Made by a program: the position numbers and the translations under genes
DNA from: XYA12-FULL-58-9 sp001798605
GTDB lineage: Bacteria; Myxococcota; XYA12-FULL-58-9
Assembly: GCA_036736205.1 (NCBI GenBank)
Contig: DAINMX010000083.1
Span: forward strand, 1 to 23,470
Direction of reading: 5' to 3'
DNA length: 23,470 bases
Notes under the pieces: model-generated
The model's database searches: none
Told to the model about the DNA's origin: nothing
Seen by the model: the letters and a program-made list of their open reading frames with translations, nothing else
Part shown: positions 15,943 to 21,764 of the stretch, one piece after another
Layout of the letters: every line of letters starts with the position of its first letter
Position numbering within the stretch: the first letter of the stretch is position 1

Positions 15943-17205
15943 GTGCTCCGTCATATTCTTGTTGTTGGTGTGGCCGTTGTGTGCGGCTGCCACAGGTCGG
16001 GATTTGAAGCCACAGCAACGCGGGTTGGCTATGGCGATGCCAATTCGAGTGGCGATTGGCACCACCAAGCAGACGCATCCGCCAGACCACATGACGGTCA
16101 ATCGAACATGGGTGATGGTGATTCCTTCGATTGGGGAGACGGCAGTGGCGATACGCTGTCCCCCGGCGACCCGAGTCGTGGTGATGCCGGCCTGCCCGAG
16201 CTTGGCAACGTGATCTTCGTTACTTCGACCACCCATGATGGCAACCTCGGTGGTTTGTCGGGTGCCGATGACATCTGTGCCGGTTTGGCGGGTGGGGCTG
16301 GTCTGCCCGGCAACTTCGTCGCCTACCTCTCGGCACTCGGCGCGGGCGACACGCCAATCAACGCGGCTGATCGCTTGGGATCTGCCCAGGGTTGGGTACG
16401 GCGCGACGGTAGGGTGGTCGCTCTCTCCCAAGCGAACCTGACCTCCGGAAAGCTTTTCTATCCGCCGCTGCTCAACGAATGGGGGCAAGAAACGGTGATG
16501 GGGGCGGACGTGCCGACTTTCACGGGCTCCAGTTTTGGCGGAACCATGGCGATCGACCGGCATTGTCATAGCTGGACAACAAACGCCCCAGCCAATGCCG
16601 CCACAATTGGTAACGGCGCGGCTGGCAGCAGTCATTGGCAAGCCGCCACCCAAGCGGACTGCGACAACGAGTTGTCGATCTATTGCTTGCAAATCGATCA
16701 CCAAGATGCGCTCGAACCGCCGACCCCCGTTGCAGGACGCCGAATTTTCGTGTCGGCATCACCCTCGACGGGAGAGACGCCCGACGAGACGTGTGCCCGA
16801 AGTGCCACGTCTGCCGGGTTGGCGGGGACCTTCAGGGCCCTCGTGGCTTGGAGCAACGCGACTGCCGTGGAGCGATTCAACCTTGATTGGTGGCCGTGGA
16901 TACGCATGGATGGTCTGCCGGTGTTTGCCTCTTCGGATGAGTTGCAGGCCAATCGCCCGCAATTTGCCATTGCCTTCAAGGCTGATGGACTCGAAATCGG
17001 TACCCCCTTCGTCTACACGGGTGCCGCCGATCTCTTTTCCTTGGCTGTCAACAATTGCAGTGACTGGACCGTAACCAATGGGGACCCGGTCGTCGCGGGT
17101 AAATCCTACACGACCACGCACCAATGGTTCAGCGATCTGGGAGATGGGGGATATGTGAACACCTGCGGGTATGGGGGCCACGAATACTATTGTTTGGAAG
17201 AATAG
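15943..17205 (+). CDS. Lipoprotein with two DUF1554/lectin-like domains
   Basis: A 420-aa predicted surface lipoprotein. Translation most likely starts at GTG 15943, which opens a signal peptide ending in the lipobox VCGC (lipid Cys at 16); codons before it do not look coding. No ribosome binding site is seen, but TATACT at 15930-15935 would place transcription start at about the GTG, so the mRNA may be leaderless. A Gly/Asp/Ser-rich linker (about 17-87) follows. Domain 1 (about 88-250) begins NVIFVTSTTHDGNLGGLSGADDI and ends with a Cys-containing YCLQI strand. Domain 2 (about 268-420) begins RRIFVSASPSTGETPDETC and ends EYYCLEE. The shared opening, internal Trp/Cys placement and closing strand indicate a duplicated C-type-lectin-like (DUF1554) fold. 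Role unknown; surface binding is inferred. Confidence 0.8.
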   Translation: MLRHILVVGVAVVCGCHRSGFEATATRVGYGDANSSGDWHHQADASARPHDGQSNMGDGDSFDWGDGSGDTLSPGDPSRGDAGLPELGNVIFVTSTTHDGNLGGLSGADDICAGLAGGAGLPGNFVAYLSALGAGDTPINAADRLGSAQGWVRRDGRVVALSQANLTSGKLFYPPLLNEWGQETVMGADVPTFTGSSFGGTMAIDRHCHSWTTNAPANAATIGNGAAGSSHWQAATQADCDNELSIYCLQIDHQDALEPPTPVAGRRIFVSASPSTGETPDETCARSATSAGLAGTFRALVAWSNATAVERFNLDWWPWIRMDGLPVFASSDELQANRPQFAIAFKADGLEIGTPFVYTGAADLFSLAVNNCSDWTVTNGDPVVAGKSYTTTHQWFSDLGDGGYVNTCGYGGHEYYCLEE

Positions 17206-17470
17206 CGGGGATCCAAAGGGTGTGCGTGGATGCGGCAACAAGGCGACATACATCTGGGCGTGCGGCCAAAACCAAACTTGTGCTTGGGTTATGAACACCA
17301 ACGCAACAGATGGGCAAACGAGGTGACTGCCGCTCAATAGCATCTGCCCGCGCAGCGTCTATCTGTTAGTAGCACGTCTATCTATCCAACAGAGATGGCA
17401 TGTGGTAGGTTGAGTCCATCGATAGAATACGGGCGAGTGATGGAAGCGAGTTGCCCCAAGGAGAGATATC

Positions 17471-18625
17471 ATGGCCGATCTGAGCATTTACTCCTTTCCG
17501 CAAACCCCGACTGGCTTCAAAGATTACTCGAAGGCACGGCTCGAAAAACCAGCACCGTTTGCTGATGGTGACGCAAAAAAGATCGAGACACACTTTCACG
17601 TCACAAAGCTTGAGGTCTATCAACTCCGCGACGACCTGCTTGTTCGATCTGCCGAGACCACCGAGAAGGTCGCCAGAAACAGAGATGTCAAGAATCAACG
17701 CGAGTCCGCCGGCACTCCGGCTGGCTCCAAGATCACCGGCGTCGGCAATATGAGGTTCCAACACGAGGTTTCGGAGTGGAAACCGCTTGGCCCAAACGGT
17801 GAGAAACCACTTCTTGATGTTCGCTGCCTGACCAGCGCTCAAGTGAAAAAGGTCAAGGAGGCCCTCGACTCAATCAAGGGTGCACCAAGTGTTTGGAAAA
17901 ATGAAATCGATGGTGTGCTTCCGAGTGAGCTTCCGGGCAAAGTGACGGCTGAGTATTGGGGGAAAAAACCCGAGGACACTGGCGATAGTATGGCCTCCGG
18001 TGCGGCGATGCAGGTGTGCATGTGGTTGAAAGACAAAGAAGATCTCGGCCGAGTCAAAATGAAGTTGGAGGACAGACTGGGACGCAAGTTTAATGTGAAG
18101 ATTGGTGACCACAACAACGGTGTCATCAACGTCTTCAGTGCCAAAATCGACAAAATGTCGTTGCTCGAGGAAGCGGCACAGAAGTTCCACTTCAAAGTCG
18201 CGGACGCCCTTATGTTTGCCAAGGACATTGGCCCCGACGGTGGAAATGACAACTACTTCGACAAAGCCAATCCAAACGCATTTCATTGCGCCGATTCCAA
18301 GGTTCTGTGCAGCAGTTATGACCAATGGCGAAAAGACCACAAAGGCGATCCCACCACGTTGGTCGTAAGTAGTGGCCTGATCACCACAAATGACCCCAAT
18401 GGCAAAAAGATCATTGATCCAGAGGTAGCCCGCCGAGTTGCCGATTGGGTCAAAGATGGAGGAAAACTCTTCTTCCTAACCGGCCGCGGGCAAGACACAG
18501 GGCCGGGAATGTTCAAGCAGCTCATCGATGCCGCAAAGATCCCCCAAGAAGCAGCGGGCAAGCTTTTCTGCGGCATTGGAAATGGTGGTGTGCTCTTGGG
18601 CGGTGAGGTTTTCTTCAAAACCTAA
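17471..18625 (+). CDS. Unrecognised 384-aa protein, apparently a circularly permuted HAD-like fold
   Basis: ATG 17471 is well supported by AAGGAG about 7 nt upstream. There is no signal peptide, so the protein is probably cytoplasmic. No full-length family comes to mind, but HAD (type IIB) phosphatase motifs appear in swapped order. Residues 220-285 resemble the usual C-terminal half: KIDKMSLLEEAAQKF (motif III Lys region) and DIGPDGGNDNYFDKA (motif IV). Residues 295-384 resemble the usual N-terminal half: TLVVSSGLITTND where motif I should be, IIDPEVARRVADWVKDGGKL, FLTGRG (motif II) and GIGNGGVLLGG. The region from about 110 to 215 would be the cap. The nucleophile motif DxD is replaced by Ser-Ser-Gly, so a phosphatase reaction is unlikely. 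This reading is by eye. Alternatives are a rearranged tandem HAD or an unrelated fold. Confidence 0.75.
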   Translation: MADLSIYSFPQTPTGFKDYSKARLEKPAPFADGDAKKIETHFHVTKLEVYQLRDDLLVRSAETTEKVARNRDVKNQRESAGTPAGSKITGVGNMRFQHEVSEWKPLGPNGEKPLLDVRCLTSAQVKKVKEALDSIKGAPSVWKNEIDGVLPSELPGKVTAEYWGKKPEDTGDSMASGAAMQVCMWLKDKEDLGRVKMKLEDRLGRKFNVKIGDHNNGVINVFSAKIDKMSLLEEAAQKFHFKVADALMFAKDIGPDGGNDNYFDKANPNAFHCADSKVLCSSYDQWRKDHKGDPTTLVVSSGLITTNDPNGKKIIDPEVARRVADWVKDGGKLFFLTGRGQDTGPGMFKQLIDAAKIPQEAAGKLFCGIGNGGVLLGGEVFFKT

Positions 18626-18642
18626 GTATCCCGATGAGTCTC

Positions 18643-18661
18643 GCTTGCCCAGAGGGCAAGC
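18643..18661. terminator. Perfect 8-bp hairpin after the HAD-like gene
   Basis: GCTTGCCC (18643-18650), loop AGA, GGGCAAGC (18654-18661), 18 nt past the stop. The stem is GC-rich, but no T-run follows on either strand, so it is not a canonical intrinsic terminator. It could still stall transcription or protect the 3' end. Confidence 0.35.
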
Positions 18662-18750
18662 AAACACCGGCAAAGAAGTCCTTGGACGTGGGGCGTGCTG
18701 ACGAGGTGGCGCTAAACCCGCAATGGAGGGGTGTCGCACGTAACCAGAAG

Positions 18751-18779
18751 TTGACTTAGTCACCTTACTAAGTCATAGT
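18751..18779 (+). promoter_or_regulatory. Toxin-antitoxin promoter with overlapping palindromic operator
   Basis: A perfect 9-bp inverted repeat, TGACTTAGT (18752-18760) and ACTAAGTCA (18767-18775), with a 6-bp spacer, sits just before the antitoxin gene. It overlaps a candidate promoter: TTGACT (18751-18756), a 17-nt spacer, CATAGT (18774-18779). Antitoxins of this type usually repress their own operon by binding such palindromes. The predicted transcription start (about 18786) coincides with the antitoxin ATG, which lacks a Shine-Dalgarno, so a leaderless transcript is plausible. Confidence 0.65.
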
Positions 18780-18785
18780 TGACGA

Positions 18786-19007
18786 ATGCTGGTGAAAATC
18801 CACGATGCGAAAACTCATCTGTCCCGTCTGATTCAAAGGGCGTTGGATGGGGAAGAGATCATCATTGCCAAGGGCAATCGGCCCCTCGTGAAACTGGTTG
18901 TGCTCGACGATGTCCAGCCACCCCGACGACTGGGCACTGCTTCGGGAAAGGTGGTCATCCGATCCGACTTTGATGCGCCCATAGCGGACTTCGATGGCTA
19001 CCAATGA
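18786..19007 (+). CDS. Antitoxin, Phd/YefM type
   Basis: A 73-aa antitoxin that would bind and neutralise the PIN-domain toxin encoded next and repress the operon. The sequence follows the Phd/YefM pattern: HDAKTHLSRLIQRALDGEEI (DNA-binding/dimerisation half), IIAKGNRPLVKLVVLD, then a flexible C-terminal tail that normally wraps the toxin (SDFDAPIADFDGYQ). Length is typical. The ATG at 18786 lacks a ribosome binding site, but the promoter/operator immediately upstream suggests leaderless translation. The stop TGA overlaps ATG 19004 in another frame. The ancestral toxin start (ATG 18994) lies inside the end of this gene. Confidence 0.9.
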   Translation: MLVKIHDAKTHLSRLIQRALDGEEIIIAKGNRPLVKLVVLDDVQPPRRLGTASGKVVIRSDFDAPIADFDGYQ

Positions 19008-19062
19008 CTACCTGCTCGATATCCGTGACTACCCATGACTACCCATGACTACCTGCTCGATA
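19004..19062 (+). repeat. 41-bp tandem duplication at the antitoxin-toxin junction
   Basis: An exact 18-bp sequence, ATGACTACCTGCTCGATA, occurs at 19004-19021 and again at 19045-19062, offset by 41 bp. Within the extra segment a 10-bp unit is repeated in tandem: GTGACTACCC (19025), ATGACTACCC (19035) and ATGACTACCT (19045). Neither 41 nor 10 is a multiple of 3, so the duplication changes reading frame exactly where the toxin begins. Confidence 0.92.
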
Positions 19063-19433
19063 CCCACGCTTTCCTCTGGGCTGTCACCAATGATTCGCAA
19101 TTGAGTGGGCCAGCGCGAGCTATCTTTCTCGACGAGAAGAACAGCCTGCATTTGAGTGTGGCCTCGATTTGGGAGATGGCGATCAAATCGAGCATCGGTC
19201 GCCTCTCATTGCAAACCGATCTCCGCACCTTCCTGGACGAGCAACTGCCGCTCAATGGCATTCGAGTTCTGTCAATCACCCGCAGCCACGCGCAGGAGGT
19301 TGAACAACTACCCTTCCACCATCGGGATCCATTTGATCGTCTCTTGGTGGCGCAATCGGTTCACGAAGAAATGCAATTGGTCAGTGTCGACACGGTTCTG
19401 GATGCCTATGACAACGTGAAGCGGGTCTGGTAA
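19035..19433 (+). CDS. PIN-domain toxin, VapC type
   Basis: A 132-aa PIN-domain ribonuclease toxin, partner of the preceding antitoxin. All four acidic active-site residues are present: Asp9 (LLDTHAFLW), Glu47 (SIWEMAIK), Asp98/Asp101 (HHRDPFDRLLVAQ) and Asp119 (VSVDTV). The enzyme should therefore be active. Family members usually start a few residues before YLLDTHAFLW. Here the first in-frame ATG is 19035, giving MTTHDYLLDT, with no Shine-Dalgarno. The start lies inside a 41-bp duplication. The older start, ATG 18994 (MATNDYLLD), now runs to a TGA at 19036-19038 that overlaps ATG 19035 as ATGA. Toxin translation may thus depend on reinitiation. The RNA target cannot be predicted. It is convergent with the PilZ gene. 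Confidence 0.9.
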   Translation: MTTHDYLLDTHAFLWAVTNDSQLSGPARAIFLDEKNSLHLSVASIWEMAIKSSIGRLSLQTDLRTFLDEQLPLNGIRVLSITRSHAQEVEQLPFHHRDPFDRLLVAQSVHEEMQLVSVDTVLDAYDNVKRVW

Positions 19434-19446
19434 TTGAAGGCCGTCT

Positions 19447-19487
19447 GGCGGTTCCACCGCCCACCTGAAGGATCACCTGGCGAGGTG
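19447..19487. terminator. Two small hairpins between convergent genes
   Basis: GGCGGT-TCC-ACCGCC (19447-19461) and CACCT-GGCG-AGGTG (19474-19487) lie in the 93 bp between the toxin and PilZ stops. Placement fits transcription termination for both genes, but neither has a T-run, so the call is tentative. Confidence 0.3.
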
Positions 19488-19526
19488 GCGCTGGAAACCA
19501 CGTGCCACAGGTCCAAACCACTGGTC

Positions 19527-20270
19527 TCAAGATGCGCTGCGCGCACCTCGAGCCGTTCGTCGATCGAGCATGAGGCTGGCGACATGCAACGACGTCCAGG
19601 GTTGGGCCAACACTTCCACGCCCACACTGCGGCGCGTACCAAAGGGGTTGTCGAGGTTGCCCTCTCGCACCCCGACCAAGGCCACCACACGGACGTTCGG
19701 ATAATCTTGTGCGAGAAACACCGCCAACTCGAGGGAATTGCAGGACCCGACGGGCGAACCAACAAAAGAGGTGACGCTCGCGCGCGGCCGTTTGGCCAAA
19801 CACAAGATGGCTTCCAACGGCGATGTCACTTCCTGGATGTTTCGAACGCCAAACTCGACCAAGGCCTGCCGAATCGGTTGTCTCACCATGGATGAGCGAT
19901 CGACGATGACTACTTCGGGACGCAACTCGCGCAGACGATTGGACAACTCCCAGGAGACCGCGTCTCGAAGCAATTCCTGAGTGCCGTCCTCCAGCTGCGT
20001 GAAGACTACCGCAAACTCCTTCGAATCCTCCACGAGATTGGGTTTGCGAACAACACGTGCTGCGAGTGCCACAGCGCCAGAGGAGCTCAGCGATAGGACG
20101 AGACGCACCTGTTCTCCTATCTCGACCTCCGCAAGGCCGCAGATGAGGGCACCCGTCACGCTCATGTTCACGAGGTGCAAGGCCCGCGGACTCTCCCGTT
20201 CCAAGAGAACGGCGGTAAAAGGTGTGGGAACACGAACATGTCGTCTGAGATCCCCACCGTTACCTCGCAT
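19527..20270 (-). CDS. PilZ domain protein with degenerate receiver domain
   Basis: A 247-aa cytoplasmic protein. The N-terminal PilZ domain (about 8-105) has both c-di-GMP contacts: RRHVR (residues 9-13) and NMSVTG (35-40). Residues about 117-235 follow a CheY-like receiver fold (EVVIVDRSSMVRQPIRQALVEFG ... NVRVVALVG ... VEVLAQPW). Key residues are lost, however. Only one of the two Mg-binding Asp is present (Asp124), the phospho-acceptor position around residue 169 has no Asp (ASVTSFVGSP), and the conserved Lys is Gln223. It therefore probably works as a protein-interaction module. ATG 20270 is preceded by GAGGAGG at 7 nt, a strong start. A role coupling c-di-GMP to motility or surface behaviour is inferred from the family. 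No diguanylate cyclase is in the window. Confidence 0.88.
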   Translation of the reverse strand: MRGNGGDLRRHVRVPTPFTAVLLERESPRALHLVNMSVTGALICGLAEVEIGEQVRLVLSLSSSGAVALAARVVRKPNLVEDSKEFAVVFTQLEDGTQELLRDAVSWELSNRLRELRPEVVIVDRSSMVRQPIRQALVEFGVRNIQEVTSPLEAILCLAKRPRASVTSFVGSPVGSCNSLELAVFLAQDYPNVRVVALVGVREGNLDNPFGTRRSVGVEVLAQPWTSLHVASLMLDRRTARGARSAS

Positions 20271-20678
20271 CAGAAGCCTCCTCGAAAAGAGTCAGAACAG
20301 ATCCCACCGATTGGGTGTGCCAGGCTGTTACGGTAAGGTGCGACGACCGATTCGACCATGAGGTTGTTTCGACGTCACCGCAAGGTAATAGCGAATCGTA
20401 TCGAGCGATCGGGTGACGGCCACCGGCAGTCGGCACCTGCTCCGCCTCTCCCCGCGAAAAAGTCTGGGCTCGCGGTGCCCCGGTCCCCCCGGTGCCCCGG
20501 TTCCCCGGTTCCCCCGGTTCATAGGTGGTAGGAATTTGGCGTAGATTGTTGCAAAATCAACGGCACGGGTCGGCGGTAGACAGTGGATGACGGGCGGTTG
20601 TGGGGGCGATTCTAGGATTTGATATCGAGTGCCTTGGGCACGTGTCAGGAGCAATGAAATGCGATCGATAAGCCGCCT
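20271..20678. other. Non-coding region between divergent genes
   Basis: 408 bp with no convincing gene. It holds the upstream region of the PilZ gene, the GC-rich tandem repeat at 20474-20519, and an AGGAG (20647-20651) placed 7 nt before ATG 20659. That ATG opens a 12-codon frame which is off by one from the long downstream gene. I see no RNA gene or clear promoter in it. Confidence 0.6.
20474..20519. repeat. GC-rich tandem repeat of GGTxCCCC units
   Basis: Five consecutive 8-9 bp units of the form GGTGCCCC, GGTCCCCCC, GGTGCCCC, GGTTCCCC, GGTTCCCCC, plus a partial sixth. It lies about 200 bp upstream of both flanking divergent genes' starts. The C-runs and unit repetition make it prone to slippage and also to assembly error. 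Confidence 0.85.
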
Positions 20679-21491
20679 TTGGCGCAACAGCGCGTGAACG
20701 TCTTGCTGGTCACCTGGTATAGCAAGAATGTGAACCTTGGGGGCGACGAGTACCTGCAACTCCCCCAACTCGTGACCGAGGAGGCCCGCCTCGCCAAAGC
20801 AAATACGATCGCCTGGAATGTCAAAGGACAAATCGGCGAAACCAAGGGTTGGATCTACGACGTAAAGGTCGCGAACCGTGGTGCCGACGTAGGCGACGTA
20901 GTGATCCAAGCAGACCTTCAATACGAGAAAGTCTCCTTCCCGGTGGTGATTCCTCCCGATGCGGAAGGTCAATTCGACGAGCGGGTGGCAAAGGCGACGG
21001 TCGAACGAGCGGGCATATTGGCGTGGAACCTTCAAACCATGAAGAACACCAAAGCCACCTTCGATGCCAACATCGGGCAAAACGACGCCGGGCACTGTGA
21101 GATTCGGTTCAGCACCAAAGACAACTTCAAGTTTCTTGCGATCGATCTCGAGGAGGCCGGTTACGATCTTGATAAGGTTTATGCGCAGTTCGGGGCGAAT
21201 CTGGCTCAGTGTTTTGATCTGGTCCTTCCCCGGGTCAACGAGAAGGTGGACCCCACTTCCCCCTTGCAGCTACTGGACAATCTGAGCATTGCATCAAAGG
21301 CCACGGACCCGCCGTCGTGGACCTACACGTGCAAAGGCGACCCCGATCGCACCATCGGAGTGACATTCGAGGTCGAGACGGGCAAATTTGTTCTCTCCGA
21401 CTCGGACCGTAAGGGCGAGACCCGTGAGGCGGTGGGAGCTACAGTCGTGTTCGATTATTTGGCGATGCTGATCGAGGGCAAGTCTTGGTGA
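20679..21491 (+). CDS. Hypothetical 270-aa protein
   Basis: I do not recognise this protein. It has no signal peptide or membrane helix and is moderately acidic, with mixed alpha/beta character. Visible segments are an opening VNVLLVTWYSKNVNLGGDEYLQL, a middle part with KVSFPVVIPPDAEGQFDERV, and CEIRFSTKDNFKFLAIDLEEAGYDLDKVYAQFG. The C-terminal portion is beta-rich (TYTCKGDPDRTIGVTFEVETGKFVL). No catalytic motif stands out. The start is unsettled: an in-frame TGA at 20655 limits it. The only in-frame candidates are TTG 20679 and GTG 20694, neither with a ribosome binding site, while a good AGGAG plus ATG sits at 20659 one base out of frame. A small frameshift at the 5' end would explain this. 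It is divergent from the PilZ gene and has no clear operon partner. Confidence 0.7.
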   Translation: MAQQRVNVLLVTWYSKNVNLGGDEYLQLPQLVTEEARLAKANTIAWNVKGQIGETKGWIYDVKVANRGADVGDVVIQADLQYEKVSFPVVIPPDAEGQFDERVAKATVERAGILAWNLQTMKNTKATFDANIGQNDAGHCEIRFSTKDNFKFLAIDLEEAGYDLDKVYAQFGANLAQCFDLVLPRVNEKVDPTSPLQLLDNLSIASKATDPPSWTYTCKGDPDRTIGVTFEVETGKFVLSDSDRKGETREAVGATVVFDYLAMLIEGKSW

Positions 21492-21633
21492 GAGGATTGA
21501 GCTCACCTGCCTCGGTGCCCAACGCGTTGCGACAGAGATATTGATCCTTCATGGCACCGCACCATGGGGTAGATGTGGAGGTACGTTGCCTATCGCCCCA
21601 ATGATCAAATCCTTTGGCCTGTGTGTGTTGACG

Positions 21634-21757
21634 CCAGATACATTTGAATTTTTGGGTTTACTTCTTCGCCGCTCGCGTTCTTTATGGGCATGTTAGCATG
21701 ATCGAAGGATCGGGTGACTGCTCCGTAGAATACGGGAGCGGGTCAAAATGTATCTGG
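21634..21757 (+). promoter_or_regulatory. Long-range inverted repeat and hairpin in the leader of the Cys-rich lipoprotein
   Basis: CCAGATACATTTGA (21634-21647) is nearly the exact reverse complement of TCAAAATGTATCTGG (21743-21757), with one extra T. The second arm covers the GG of the GGAG ribosome binding site (21756-21759) of the gene at 21765. Between the arms, GCTCCGTA-GAA-TACGGGAGC (21720-21739) forms a compact hairpin with one bulged G. If both arms are transcribed, they could mask the ribosome binding site. The arms could equally be paired protein-binding sites. Confidence 0.45.
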
Positions 21758-21764
21758 AGACAAA

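Noticed and set aside
15877..16704. Minus-strand 275-codon open frame
   Set aside because: It is the shadow of the two-domain lipoprotein, whose repeated domain structure and lipobox show the plus strand is coding.
17206..17470. Short Cys/Trp/Asn-rich frames after the two-domain lipoprotein, for example YIWACGQNQTCAWVMNTN
   Set aside because: One short frame has secreted-protein-like composition, possibly a remnant, but it has no start, signal peptide or length to support a call.
20328..21095. Minus-strand 255-codon open frame
   Set aside because: It lies opposite the 20679-21491 gene, whose product looks more protein-like, and runs through the GC-rich repeat. It has no ribosome binding site or recognisable domain.
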